Below are positions 37,492 to 47,145 of a stretch of 64,000 nucleotides of DNA, piece after piece. How positions within the stretch are numbered: position 1 is the stretch's first letter; each line of letters opens with the position of its first letter. The notes beneath the pieces are model-generated. The model was not told the DNA's origin, made no database searches, and saw only the letters and a program-made list of their open reading frames with translations. The stretch covers positions 32,131-96,130 of the forward strand of contig WQUA01000004.1 of assembly GCA_009786025.1 (NCBI GenBank). Direction: 5' to 3'. Position numbers and translations under genes: made by a program. Source of the stretch: Pseudomonadota bacterium. GTDB taxonomy: Bacteria; Pseudomonadota; Gammaproteobacteria; Burkholderiales; Casimicrobiaceae.

Positions 37492-37525
37492 GATACGGGG
37501 CGGGGCTTTTGCTCCGCCCCGTATC
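37492..37525 (+). terminator. Terminator-like hairpin after fadL
   Basis: GATACGGGGCGGGGC, loop TTTT, GCTCCGCCCCGTATC: 15-base-pair stem with one mismatch, directly after the fadL stop. The T tract is weak. Confidence 0.6.
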
Positions 37526-37550
37526 GTTACAACACACGCAGGAAATTATT

Positions 37551-38162
37551 ATGAAATCTTTCCCGTTCATCAAGAACGTTTCTTTGTTGTTGCCGATCGT
37601 GTTGCTCGGCGCTTGTGCTCAACCGCTTCCCAAGAGCGAAGAAACCAACCCGCCGCCGGCGGTCGAGGCCGCGCCTGTGGCAGTGGAGGAAGCGCCGCAA
37701 CCCGCCGAAAGCAAGCAGGAAACCGCCGGGCCTTTGGCGTCGCTGGCTTGGCTCGACGGTTGCTGGAAAGGAAGTGTCAACAAACGCGATTATCGGGAGC
37801 ACTGGCTGCCGTTGCGCGGCGAAATGATGCTGGGCGTCAGCCATACCGTTCTCGGCGGTAAAACGCAGGATTATCAATTCCTGCGGATGGAAGTTCGTGA
37901 CGACGCGATGTACTACGTTATCGCCGCCCCCGGCGAAAAAGAATATCGCTTCCGGTTCAGCGGCGAAACCACCGATCAGGACAATACGATTTATACGTTT
38001 GCCAACGTGGAAGACGCCTTCCCGCAAACCGTTTCCTACCGCAAGGGTAAGGAAGGCTGGATGTACATCACTGTCGAAGGAAAGTTGAACGGCGCCGACC
38101 GCAAAGTGATTTACCCGGCCCGCCGAATTGATTGCGGTAGCGGAGAAGTTCTCGATAAGTAA
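37551..38162 (+). CDS. Predicted lipoprotein with DUF6265-like domain
   Basis: 203 residues from the ATG at 37551, preceded by AGGA. Lipoprotein signal with lipobox VLLGAC near residue 22, then a Pro/Glu-rich linker to about 60. The globular part (LAWLDGCWKG, LPLRGEMMLGVSHTVLGG, FANVEDAFPQTVSYRK) matches the small beta-barrel-like domain often annotated DUF6265. Function unknown. It is separated from fadL by a hairpin, so it may have its own promoter. Confidence 0.78.
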   Translation: MKSFPFIKNVSLLLPIVLLGACAQPLPKSEETNPPPAVEAAPVAVEEAPQPAESKQETAGPLASLAWLDGCWKGSVNKRDYREHWLPLRGEMMLGVSHTVLGGKTQDYQFLRMEVRDDAMYYVIAAPGEKEYRFRFSGETTDQDNTIYTFANVEDAFPQTVSYRKGKEGWMYITVEGKLNGADRKVIYPARRIDCGSGEVLDK

Positions 38163-38185
38163 CCGGAGCAAGGGCGGTCAGAAAA

Positions 38186-38500
38186 ACCGGTTAACCGCAA
38201 AGAACACATAGAACGCAAAATATAAGAGAGGGTTTGAAATCCGCCCCTTGCGCATCACGCAAAAACGCGGAGTACGACGCCCACCCCCTTCAAGGAGAGG
38301 GGCCGTCCCCTTCCCCCGTACGCGGGGGAAGGCTGGGATGGGGGCAACAAGCCCGGATAAGCAAGGCGTTGCCCGGGAAGCCAAAACATTCTTTAACCGC
38401 AAAGAGCGCGAAGAATAATTCTCTCGCGGCGGTTCTTTGAAGCTCTCCCCGCCAAGAAGACGCTGGGACGGAGAAGAAGCAACAGGCTTCGCATGACTCG
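38186..38500. repeat. Compound dispersed repeat before the DUF11 gene
   Basis: Two forward cores: GGTTAACCGCAAAGAACACA at ~38188 and TTTAACCGCAAAGAGCGCGA at ~38394. Between them lie CCCTTCAAGGAGAGGGGCCG and CCCCCGTACGCGGGGGAAGG. The remainder, 38501-38817, is AT-rich near its end and should hold the promoter of the next gene; no gene is seen. Confidence 0.65.
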
Positions 38501-38817
38501 GCTTTTCTGGATTCTGTACCCTGCGGCTTCGCGCAGCCGCCGATGGATCGATGGCCGCACCCCCGCCACAAAACCACACGTCTAAAGTGGTCACATGCGG
38601 GCAAATCCTGTCCACCCTTACGTTCGCTTTTATGAATTGGACACATTTCAGAGCCATTTTTTGCCATTCCGCGCGCCGTTCATAAAAACACCCTATTCAC
38701 CAAAACAACATAAAAAAAAATCTGATGTCTTATATATGCAAAACCCTTCTCAATGCAAAAACGGCAGATGTAATATGTACGTTGGAACCAGCTCTCATGA
38801 AACTAGAGGAGAAATTC

Positions 38818-41800
38818 ATGGCACTGCGGTTAATGCAAGCAACTTTTTCAAACGTACCCCGGAAGTCATTTTTTTACCCTTCCCATGCGTTATCTCTACC
38901 CGCACTGGTGGCAGGCGCGCTGCTTGCTATTAATGTTTTCCTCGCCGCGCCGGCGCAGGCGCAGGCTCCGTCGCCGGTGGCGCCGACCCAGATTTGGCAA
39001 GAGAGTTTCGACGACAACAGGACCCCCACGCCGGATCCGCTCACCACGTACCTGGGGGTGAATGGCGAGGTGTACACCGCCGATACCGCCTGGCTGCCGC
39101 CTAACCGCTGCAATGGCTGGGTGGTGAATGTCGACGATACCGGCATTACCAGCATGGATACCGGTTGCAACAACGGCGGCGGCTTGTATGTCGCCTCCAG
39201 CCCAAACGCCACCAATACGACAAATACCTTTGCTGCGACTTACCTCAAGAGAATGGCCTATGTCCTAGGGCTAGCCCAGGGAGGCGGCACCAACAACAAG
39301 AACAGTGCAGTGGCCTCCATGACGAATGGAGCAACGGCTCAGAGTGCAACCCAGTTCGTGCAACTGAGCATTCCCAATATTTCCCAGTACAACCCTGCAA
39401 TCATTCCGGTTCCGGGGCATTTTTATGTGGCCTCGGCCATGTTTGCCGCGGTGCATTGCAGCACCGACCAGCAAATCACGGCTGTTGGGGACAGAGGTTG
39501 GAAGGACCCTTGGGAGAACGTCAACCTGATGGTCAATGGCGTCAGGGTAGGCGCTTTTCAGAGTGATGGAACCGCGGCCACCACGGGCCCCACGGGTAGC
39601 GTTTGCCCCTCGGCGTCCAGTGGAAGTACAGGGACTGGAGCAGGTACAACAAGATCCTATACCCCTCCCCCCCTGCCTTCGCAGACCGTGACGGGCTTTA
39701 CATATCCGTATGTCGACAGGATCGTTGCTGCCACGTTGCCGGCCGGCCAAGCCGCGGGCAATATCTTTGTCGTCACGCTGCATTCGGAGCCTTATCAATT
39801 TCCGGCAGCGGGTACGACGCTGGGCCTTCAAATCAACAACCTGCAAACGGCCAACGCCGCCAACGACGTGGCCTTCGACATGCTCCAGCTTCTGGATGCC
39901 ACGCCGACTCTGTACAAATCCTTCAATGCTCCTCATCCGGAGCTGCACCGGGACGGCGCCATCGCGGCGGGCAAGACAGGCACCCTGACCTTCATCGTCG
40001 TGAACACGAACGACCTGCTTGAAAAAACCGGCTGGTCGTTTACCGATCAATTGCCCAACGGGGTGAAGATCGTCGCCGATCCTGTGAGTGGCGCAACATG
40101 GTCGACCACCTGCCAGACGGGTCTCCCCACGCCACCGGCAGCTCAGGTGCAGCGGACCCAAGTAACCGCAGTTGCGGGCAGCAACACAATCAATGTCGTG
40201 AACGGCAGCATCGCCGAAAATGCGGCCACATGCACCATCAGCGTGAATGTCACGGCCGACAACGAGGGGGTGTACGTCAATGACGTGAACAAGGCGCCTG
40301 TCAATAACGACGGCGGTATGACCGGTATAGACGGCCTGGTTCCCGACCCAAGCGGCCCGGCCGTGCTGTATGTGAACAATGTTTTGCTGACCAAGACAGC
40401 GGTGGTTACGGACGGCACGAATCCCCAACCAGGCCAGCCCAAGCCCAACAACACGGTGACGAAAGCAGGCGACATCATCACCTACACCTTCAAGCTGGAG
40501 AATCACGGGACGGGCGACGACGATTGGCTGGAGCTGGAGCCTCCCCATCTGGGCTGGACCGATCCCCAGGTGCCGCCAGGCATAGCCAGCGTCGGCTTCA
40601 CGGGACTTGGTCTTCCACTGACGATCGGAAACTGCGTGACGTCGGATGGAGAGGCCGTCCCGGACCCGTTGGACCCCACCAAGAAAATCTTCTTGCAACC
40701 CCTCGATTACGTCATCTGCACGGCCACGTATACGGTGGTGCAAGACGATATCGACGCCATCGCGGCCGACCCCGTCGTCACCGGCGAGGTGATCAGGAAC
40801 AGTGCCATCGCGACCGCGGATGCCGTCACGCCCGACGATCAGGAGATCATCGGCCCGATGGAGTCAACGGAGGGTATTGCCATCGTACCGGTCAGGGCGG
40901 CTTCCCAACTGACGCTCACGAAAGTAGCCAGCGTAGGGGTGGTGCCGACGCAGGTGCTGCCGGGTGTGGGCAAGACCGTGACTTACACCGTAGCGTTCGC
41001 CAACGACGGCAACACGACCTTGTACGGCGTAACGCTGGCCGACAATTTCACGGTGACCAACAGCCACGGCACGCCGGGCACGCTGTCGACGACGACTTGC
41101 GTGGACAACGCCGTCCCGACCAGCCAGACCGTGCCGTATGCCTCCCTGACGCCGGGGTCCGCCGGCGTGGAGATGGCGCCCGGCTACGCGATCACCTGCA
41201 CCACCAACTACACGGTGACGGACGGCGACACCGAGGTGTCGAACACGGCCCAGGCCACGGGCGAGGATGCGGGGGGAACCCCGGTTCCTTCCAACGTGGT
41301 CACGGTCGATCTCCAGCCGCTGCCCGCCGACATCACGTTCACCAAGACCGCGAAGGTCAATGGCGTGGATGGCGCTCCGGTGACGAAGGCGAACGACACG
41401 ATCGTCTACACATTCACGCTGACCAACAACGGGCCGACGGCTGACGTCGTGGTCGCCACGAACGCGTCGAGCTTGACGGATCTCTTCAACGATCCCGCGG
41501 TCACACCCGCGGCTGACGGCTTCACGGGAAGCAACATGTGGACGATCAACTGCGCGGCGATGCCGGCGACCCTGGCCATGGGTGAGAGCGGCACCTGCGC
41601 GGCCACATACCATGTGGTGCAGGCCGACATCGACAACGCCATGATGTACTACAACCCGCCGAAGATCCAGAACCTGAATGCTGCCATAACGCCGAGTGTT
41701 TACCCCACCGGCCATCCGGAGGAGGCCGCTTCGCGCCCGCAGACAGCTACGTTTGACGTACCGGTCACGCCGAGCAGCGGACTGACGCTCGCCAAAGTGG

Positions 41801-43986
41801 CCACCGTAGCGGGGGTGCAAACGACGGAGGTGCTGCCGGGCGCGGGCAAGATTGTGACCTACACCGTCACGATCACCAACACCGGCGACACGACCTTGAA
41901 CACCGTGAAGCTGACCGACAGTTTCACGGTGAACGGCACGCCGCCGGTCACGCCGCCAACAACGACCTGCGAGGACCAGCCTCCCGCTCCCGGTATCCCC
42001 ACCTCCGTGGCGTATCTCACTCTGACGGGAACCGGCGTGTTCTTGGCGCCCGAACACAAGATCGTCTGTACCACCCAGTACACGGTAGTCGCCACCGACA
42101 CCGAGGTGAAGAACACTGCCTCGATTACGGGCAAGAAACCGGACGACGACGATGTGCCTCCTCCCCCACCGGTCGAGGTCGATCTCAAGCCCCTGACCGC
42201 CAACATCGCGTTCACCAAGACCGCGAAGGTCAATGGCGTGGATGGCGCTCCGGTGACGAAGAAGGACGACACGATCGTCTATACGTTCACGCTGACCAAC
42301 AACGGGCCGACTGGCGTCGTGGTCGACACGAATAAGTCGAGCTTGACGGATCCCTTCAACGATCCCGCGGTCACACCTGCGGCTGACGGCTTCACGGGAA
42401 GCAACACGTGGACGATCAACTGCGCGGCGATGCCGGCGACCCTGACCGTGGGTCAGAGCGGCACCTGCACGGCCACGTACCAGGTGTTGCAGGCCGACAT
42501 CGACAACGCCATGATGTACTACAACCCGCCGAAGATCCAGAACCTGAATGCCGCCATAACGCCGAGTGTTTACCCCACCGGCCATCCGGAGGAGGCCGCT
42601 TCGCGCCCGCAGACGGCTTCGTTCGACGTGCCGGTTGAGCCGAGCAGCGCACTGACGCTTACGAAAGAGGCCAGCATAGGGGGAGTGAAGACGGAGGTGC
42701 TGCCGGGTGCAGGCAAGGTTGTGACCTACACCGTCACGATCACCAACGGTGGCGCCACGACCTTGAACACCGTGACGCTCACTGACCAGTTCACGGGCGC
42801 CAACGGTTCGTCCACGACGGCTTGCGAGGACCAGCCTCCCGTTCCCGGCACCACCGTGGTGTATGCTACCCTGACGGGAACCGGCGTGTCCCTGGCGCCC
42901 GGACACAAGATCGTCTGCACCACCCAGTACACGGTGGACGCCACTGACACCGAGGTGAAGAACGAAGCCTCGGTCAAGGGTAAGGAACCGGGGGGCGACG
43001 ATATTCCTCCTCCTCCAAAGGTCACGGTCGATCTCAAGCCGCTGACCGCCAACATCGTGTTCACCAAAACCGCGAAGGTCAACGGCAATCCCGTTCCGAC
43101 CGCCGCGGTGACGAAGGTGAACGACACGATCGTCTATACGCTCACGCTGAAGAACAACGGGCCGGCCGGCGTCGTGGTCGATACGAGCACGCTGAACTTG
43201 ACGGACCCCCTCAACGATCCTGCCAATCCCGCATTCGTAGTCACGGACGACGGCTTCACGGGAAGCACCGCGTTGGTGTTCAACTGCGCAGCGATGCCGG
43301 TGACCCTAGCCGTCAATCAGAGCGGCACCTGCACAGCCACGTACATCGTGACGCAAACCGATATCGACAACGCCGCGAATTACACCGGCGAGAAGATTTT
43401 GAACACCAATGCCACCGTGACGCCGAGTGTTTACCCGGCCGGCCACCCGGAGGAAGCCGCTTCGCGCACGCTGAAGGCTTCGTTCGACGTGCCGGTCACG
43501 GGGAACGCGGCGCTGTCGATTGTCAAGAAAGCCAATAAGCCCACGCTGCCGAACGCGGGCGAAACCGTGTCTTACAAAATCACGATCACCAACACCGGCA
43601 ATGAAACCTTGGCCACCCTGACGCTGACCGACACCTTCTCAGGAGGCGGCAACGTGCCAGCGGTGACTTGCACGCAAGGCGGCGTTGACGTGGCGGATCT
43701 TTCCACGGTAACGATGGCGCCTAACGATGTGATCGAATGCACCAGCGGCGATTACACGGTGACGGCCGCCGACGTGGCAGCGGGCAAGCTGACGAATACG
43801 GCCGGGGTTATGGGCCAGAACCGGATGAGGACCGCCACCGCCACGCTCAAAGAGAGCACGGCCGTTCTCTCCAAGTCAACCCCGGAACCCGCGACCGTTC
43901 CCACGCTTGACCCACGCGGCCTTGCCTTGTTGATTCTGATGTTAGGCGCTCTTGTCTGGCGAGCGCCGCGCAGACAGCAAGGTTAA
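38818..43986 (+). CDS. Giant secreted DUF11-repeat protein with VPTL-type C-terminal sorting tail
   Basis: 1722 residues from the ATG at 38818, which has GAGGAG 7 bases upstream. The signal peptide ends near AAPAQAQA (~49). Residues ~50-370 form a unique N-terminal domain starting TQIWQESFDDN. From ~370 to ~1680 come repeated DUF11-like Ig-type modules, alternating a 'VTYTVTITNTG' type with a 'DTIVYTFTLTNNGP' type. The C-terminus has VPTLDPRG, a hydrophobic helix, and RAPRRQQG, the layout of IPTL/PEP-CTERM sorting signals, though without the usual WG. Likely a surface or extracellular protein. Codon use and base composition look different from its neighbours. No exosortase is visible in the window. 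Confidence 0.9.
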   Translation: MALRLMQATFSNVPRKSFFYPSHALSLPALVAGALLAINVFLAAPAQAQAPSPVAPTQIWQESFDDNRTPTPDPLTTYLGVNGEVYTADTAWLPPNRCNGWVVNVDDTGITSMDTGCNNGGGLYVASSPNATNTTNTFAATYLKRMAYVLGLAQGGGTNNKNSAVASMTNGATAQSATQFVQLSIPNISQYNPAIIPVPGHFYVASAMFAAVHCSTDQQITAVGDRGWKDPWENVNLMVNGVRVGAFQSDGTAATTGPTGSVCPSASSGSTGTGAGTTRSYTPPPLPSQTVTGFTYPYVDRIVAATLPAGQAAGNIFVVTLHSEPYQFPAAGTTLGLQINNLQTANAANDVAFDMLQLLDATPTLYKSFNAPHPELHRDGAIAAGKTGTLTFIVVNTNDLLEKTGWSFTDQLPNGVKIVADPVSGATWSTTCQTGLPTPPAAQVQRTQVTAVAGSNTINVVNGSIAENAATCTISVNVTADNEGVYVNDVNKAPVNNDGGMTGIDGLVPDPSGPAVLYVNNVLLTKTAVVTDGTNPQPGQPKPNNTVTKAGDIITYTFKLENHGTGDDDWLELEPPHLGWTDPQVPPGIASVGFTGLGLPLTIGNCVTSDGEAVPDPLDPTKKIFLQPLDYVICTATYTVVQDDIDAIAADPVVTGEVIRNSAIATADAVTPDDQEIIGPMESTEGIAIVPVRAASQLTLTKVASVGVVPTQVLPGVGKTVTYTVAFANDGNTTLYGVTLADNFTVTNSHGTPGTLSTTTCVDNAVPTSQTVPYASLTPGSAGVEMAPGYAITCTTNYTVTDGDTEVSNTAQATGEDAGGTPVPSNVVTVDLQPLPADITFTKTAKVNGVDGAPVTKANDTIVYTFTLTNNGPTADVVVATNASSLTDLFNDPAVTPAADGFTGSNMWTINCAAMPATLAMGESGTCAATYHVVQADIDNAMMYYNPPKIQNLNAAITPSVYPTGHPEEAASRPQTATFDVPVTPSSGLTLAKVATVAGVQTTEVLPGAGKIVTYTVTITNTGDTTLNTVKLTDSFTVNGTPPVTPPTTTCEDQPPAPGIPTSVAYLTLTGTGVFLAPEHKIVCTTQYTVVATDTEVKNTASITGKKPDDDDVPPPPPVEVDLKPLTANIAFTKTAKVNGVDGAPVTKKDDTIVYTFTLTNNGPTGVVVDTNKSSLTDPFNDPAVTPAADGFTGSNTWTINCAAMPATLTVGQSGTCTATYQVLQADIDNAMMYYNPPKIQNLNAAITPSVYPTGHPEEAASRPQTASFDVPVEPSSALTLTKEASIGGVKTEVLPGAGKVVTYTVTITNGGATTLNTVTLTDQFTGANGSSTTACEDQPPVPGTTVVYATLTGTGVSLAPGHKIVCTTQYTVDATDTEVKNEASVKGKEPGGDDIPPPPKVTVDLKPLTANIVFTKTAKVNGNPVPTAAVTKVNDTIVYTLTLKNNGPAGVVVDTSTLNLTDPLNDPANPAFVVTDDGFTGSTALVFNCAAMPVTLAVNQSGTCTATYIVTQTDIDNAANYTGEKILNTNATVTPSVYPAGHPEEAASRTLKASFDVPVTGNAALSIVKKANKPTLPNAGETVSYKITITNTGNETLATLTLTDTFSGGGNVPAVTCTQGGVDVADLSTVTMAPNDVIECTSGDYTVTAADVAAGKLTNTAGVMGQNRMRTATATLKESTAVLSKSTPEPATVPTLDPRGLALLILMLGALVWRAPRRQQG
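40900..43500 (+). repeat. Tandem ~870-bp DNA repeats inside the DUF11 gene
   Basis: The words at 41641 (ATGATGTACTACAACCCGCC) recur identically at 42511, 870 bases apart, and the CCGAGTGTTTACCC site recurs at 41698, 42568 and 43429 (spacing 870 and 861). Copies 1 and 2 are near-identical over long stretches; copy 3 is more diverged. Each unit encodes a pair of Ig-like modules. Confidence 0.85.
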
Positions 43987-44009
43987 ACACGTAACCCTTT
44001 CGACTTTCG

Positions 44010-44265
44010 CCTTCCCTCTCCCGCTCATGCGGGAGAAGGGTTGTTTTTTCCGCATTTCTGCGCGAGCAACGAGATTGCAACCGCGAGCGTAACTAACAAA
44101 GCGGGAAACTATCCAGAAAAAGATTTAACCTCAGAAAACGCAGAACACAAAAGCCTTGTAACAACGCTGCAAGCTCCTACCCTTTGAAGAGAAGAAGATT
44201 TTCGCCTTCTTTGCAACTTCGCAGTTTTGCGCGAGATATTCTTTGAGCCTTTAGCTGTTAAATAA
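44010..44265. repeat. Dispersed repeat copy (DUF11 gene-comM spacer)
   Basis: Contains CCCTCTCCCGCTCATGCGGG, TTTAACCTCAGAAAACGCAG, and an inverted ATTCTTTGAGCCTTTAGCTG. The first palindrome (CCCGCTCATGCGGG) may end the DUF11 transcript. No gene is seen in 43987-44303. Confidence 0.55.
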
Positions 44266-44303
44266 CGTTGGAGGGCTTCCGGATAGCGCTTCGCTTATCC
44301 GAG

Positions 44304-45818
44304 CTATGTCCCCGTCCGATCAAACCGCCGGTAACCGAGCGCTTCGGCAACGTGCGCCGAGGTGACGTTAGGCATGTCGGCGAGGTCGGCGATGGTGCGG
44401 GCGACGCGCAGCAAACGATGGTAGGCGCGCGCCGATAAAAAGTTTTTTTGCATTGCTTGCGCCAGCAAGGTTTCGGCTTCGGTGTCGATGTGGATGTGGT
44501 GCGGCAGCATCGCCGCCGACAGGTGCGCATTGGCGCAACCCTGGCGCGCTTTCTGCACTTTGTGCGCACGGGTGACGCGCGCGCGGACAGCGGCGCTGTT
44601 TTCGGCGCTGGGATCAGGCGGTCGTTTCAGCTTGAGCGCTTCGGCGGGTAGCGACGGCACGTCGAGCGACAGGTCAATGCGGTCGAGTAACGGTCCGGAG
44701 ACGCGGCTGCGATACCGCGCAATGTTTTCGGGCGTGCAGTGGCAGCGCCCGCTTTCGTGCCCCTGCCAGCCGCAAGGGCAGGGGTTCATTGCCGCAACCA
44801 GTTGAAACCGCGCCGGAAAAACGCTTTGCCGCGCCGCGCGCGAAATGTGTATCTCGCCGGATTCCAGCGGTTCGCGCAGCACTTCGAGTACAGCACGATC
44901 CCACTCCGGCAACTCGTCCAAAAAAAGCACACCGTTATGCGCCAGAGAAATTTCGCCAGGGCGCGGCTCGCTGCCGCCGCCAACCAGCGCCACGGCGCTG
45001 GCGGTGTGGTGCGGCGCACGGAACGGGCGCTGCCGCCACTGTTGCGGTAAAAAGCGCCCTGTCAGCGACGCAATCGCTGCCGTCGCCAAGGCTTCACTTT
45101 CGGTCAGGCGCGGCATGATGCCGGGCAACCGTTGCGCCAGCATTGATTTGCCCGTACCCGGCGCGCCGACCAGAAGAAGGGAATGTTGACCAGCAGCAGC
45201 GATTTCCAGCGCGCGCTTGGCCTGATGCTGCCCACGTACCTCTGACAAATCGGGAATTTCAGTGCTGTCTTCATCGGGAATTTCCGCCGCTTGCGTCGGC
45301 AGGACTTCCTGACCACTCAGGTGCGCACAAACAGCGAGCAGCGAACGGGCCGGATGTACGGTCGCATTTCGCACCAGCGCGGCTTCGCGAGCGCTCACTT
45401 CCGGAAGAATAAACGCCCGGCCGTCGCGCCGCGCCGAGAGCACCATCGCCAGCGCGCCGCGAATCGCGCGCAATTCGCCGGTCAACGCCAGCTCGCCAGC
45501 GAATTCGTAATGATCCAGCGCTTTCTGCGGAATCTGGCCAGTCGCGGCGAGGATGCCGAGCGCAATCGGCAGATCAAAACGCCCCGAATCTTTCGGCAGG
45601 TCAGCCGGCGCCAGATTGACGGTGATCTTGCGTACCGGGAATTCATAGCGGGCATTTTGCAACGCGGCGCGTACCCGGTCACGTGCCTCACGGACTTCCG
45701 CATCGGGCAAGCCAACCAGGTTGAACGCGGGCAAGCCGCCCGATAAATGCACTTCGACCGTCACCGGCGGCGCTTCAATCCCCGCCAATGCCCGCGAATG
45801 AACGACGGCGACGCTCAT
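44304..45818 (-). CDS. comM: ComM/YifB-type AAA+ Mg-chelatase-like helicase
   Basis: In Vibrio, ComM is a hexameric helicase helping integrate transforming DNA. The start at 45818 (MSVAVVHSRALAGIEA) gives 504 residues; a TTG seven codons upstream is less likely. Seen: the N-terminal Lon-substrate-like domain (VTVEVHLSGGLPAFNLVGLPD), Walker A GAPGTGKS, Walker B LFLDELPEW, and the C-terminal MCM-like part with a zinc-like CPCGWQGH...CHC segment. It stands alone between repeat-bearing spacers. Confidence 0.94.
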   Translation of the reverse strand: MSVAVVHSRALAGIEAPPVTVEVHLSGGLPAFNLVGLPDAEVREARDRVRAALQNARYEFPVRKITVNLAPADLPKDSGRFDLPIALGILAATGQIPQKALDHYEFAGELALTGELRAIRGALAMVLSARRDGRAFILPEVSAREAALVRNATVHPARSLLAVCAHLSGQEVLPTQAAEIPDEDSTEIPDLSEVRGQHQAKRALEIAAAGQHSLLLVGAPGTGKSMLAQRLPGIMPRLTESEALATAAIASLTGRFLPQQWRQRPFRAPHHTASAVALVGGGSEPRPGEISLAHNGVLFLDELPEWDRAVLEVLREPLESGEIHISRAARQSVFPARFQLVAAMNPCPCGWQGHESGRCHCTPENIARYRSRVSGPLLDRIDLSLDVPSLPAEALKLKRPPDPSAENSAAVRARVTRAHKVQKARQGCANAHLSAAMLPHHIHIDTEAETLLAQAMQKNFLSARAYHRLLRVARTIADLADMPNVTSAHVAEALGYRRFDRTGT

Positions 45819-45929
45819 GCGCGCAACGCCTTCGTGCAACGAGCCGCTTTAGTGGATTTTCCTGTGTCAAACACGAAATGCCTTTCAGGGGCAGCGAAAT
45901 GACGTAAGTCTAACAGGTTCCTATGCAAT

Positions 45930-46090
45930 GGAAAATCCGGCGGTGGAAATACATTCACGCGACAGCGCGAAGGAACAAAGGAAATTGCAGAATCCAGAGA
46001 CCCCCTTCCCCGCCCAGCCTTCCCCTTGAAAGTTTGCGAGAGGGGGCCTTCGCGGCGTCACGTAAAGCTTCGCAGTTGTCGGCCTACAAA
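45930..46090. repeat. Dispersed repeat copy (comM-nrdG spacer)
   Basis: Has TTCACGCGACAGCGCGAAGG, CCTTCCCCTTGAAAGTTTGC and GAGAGGGGGCC, and TTCGCGGCGTCACG, degraded relatives of the other copies. No gene is seen in 45819-46123. Confidence 0.5.
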
Positions 46091-46123
46091 GCGTAAAGGT
46101 CTCGATACAGACGATACCGGAAC

Positions 46124-46861
46124 TTAATGCCGTACGTCGATGTGCGGAACGAATTCCCGCAACGTCTGCAACAACGCTTCGTCGAGGACAGGCGCTTCGT
46201 CGGCGCGCGCCAGCAGCGCTTTGTTATCACAGCCCAGCGCCCGGAACGGCTGCAGCACCCAGCGCATCACACCGCGTCCGTTGAGAATGGCTGCCAGAAT
46301 CCGTAACTCTTTCGGTGGCGTCAGCGCTCCGTGCACAGTCGTGCGCACTTCGAACGGCACACCAGCGTGTTGTATCAGCGTCAACGCCTCGAATGCGCCA
46401 AGCTCGCTGTCCACTACACCAGTCACCCTCTCATAACCATCAGGCCCCGCCTTGAGATCAAGGCCAACCCAGTCGAGGTACGGCAGCAACGCTTGCAAAC
46501 GGCGCGGATAGGCGCCGCCGGTATGCAAACCGATTCGGAACCCGCGCGCACGCGTCGCTGTGAGTGCTTCCAACAGCGCCGGTTGCGCCGTCGGTTCGCC
46601 GCCGGAGAACACGACCGCGTCGAGCAAACCACGCCTCGTTTCCAACCATTCGCTGATCGCCGGCCAATCGAGCAGATGCTCACCCTGCGCCGGAATCAGA
46701 TGCGGGTTGTGGCAGTAGCCGCAACGCCACGGGCAGCCTTGGCAAAATACGACCGCCGCCAGCGCGTCCGGGTAATCGGTCGCGGTGAACGGCACCAAAC
46801 CGCCGATCCGCAATGCGGAAGGCGTCAACGTTTTTGACAGCGGGGGGAATGGGTCATTCAT
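46124..46861 (-). CDS. nrdG: NrdG-type anaerobic RNR activating protein (radical SAM)
   Basis: Radical SAM enzyme that installs the glycyl radical on class III ribonucleotide reductase. It has 245 residues. The Fe-S motif CxxxCxxC is at 43-47-50 (QGCPWRCGYCHNPHL), followed by the VFSGGEPTAQP SAM-binding segment. Longer than E. coli NrdG (~150), as in the group commonly found with this NrdD type. It lies downstream of the two nrdD pieces on the same strand, beyond a terminator and a repeat copy. Confidence 0.93.
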   Translation of the reverse strand: MNDPFPPLSKTLTPSALRIGGLVPFTATDYPDALAAVVFCQGCPWRCGYCHNPHLIPAQGEHLLDWPAISEWLETRRGLLDAVVFSGGEPTAQPALLEALTATRARGFRIGLHTGGAYPRRLQALLPYLDWVGLDLKAGPDGYERVTGVVDSELGAFEALTLIQHAGVPFEVRTTVHGALTPPKELRILAAILNGRGVMRWVLQPFRALGCDNKALLARADEAPVLDEALLQTLREFVPHIDVRH

Positions 46862-46914
46862 CGCAAAGTACGTACCAAGCTTGAGCGTTCTCAGTTTTAG
46901 CTGATTCTTTTATT

Positions 46915-47022
46915 TTAACCGCGAAGAGCGCAGAGAAAAAACTTCGCGGTTCCCCTATTATTTCTTGCCCCTTCTGTTATATCCGCTCGCTTAACTTTCT
47001 TTGCGCTCTTTGCGGTTCATTT
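46915..47022. repeat. Dispersed repeat, inverted pair (nrdG-nrdD spacer)
   Basis: Forward TTTTAACCGCGAAGAGCGCA at ~46914 and inverted CTTTCTTTGCGCTCTTTGCG then GTTCA at ~46995-47021, with CTTCGCGGTTCCCC between. A minimal version of the bounded module at 33341. Confidence 0.6.
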
Positions 47023-47075
47023 GCTTTTTCCGACCGCCCTGATTTCGACATGAGCCACTTTCCCGAAGCCCCATG

Positions 47076-47110
47076 AAAAACGGCCTCCCGATACCATTTC
47101 GGAAAGGCCG
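47076..47110 (-). terminator. Rho-independent terminator of the nrdD transcript
   Basis: Minus strand: CGGCCTTTCCGA, loop, TCGGGAGGCCG, then TTTTT. It lies 36 bases beyond the stop of the small nrdD gene, so nrdG needs readthrough or its own promoter. Confidence 0.8.
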
Positions 47111-47145
47111 CACAAAGCACTCGAGGCGCTTTGAATAGGAACTTC

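Noticed and set aside
38178..38657. 159-residue minus-strand frame before the DUF11 gene
   Set aside because: Made mostly of dispersed-repeat DNA; composition and content do not look like a protein.
40864..42906. 680-residue open frame on the minus strand
   Set aside because: It is antisense to the DUF11 gene and stays open only because the GC-rich tandem repeats avoid stops; its protein is Arg/His/Gly-rich with no family features.
40900..43500. CRISPR-like repetition
   Set aside because: Units are ~870 bp, coding and in frame; there is no short repeat/spacer structure anywhere in the window.
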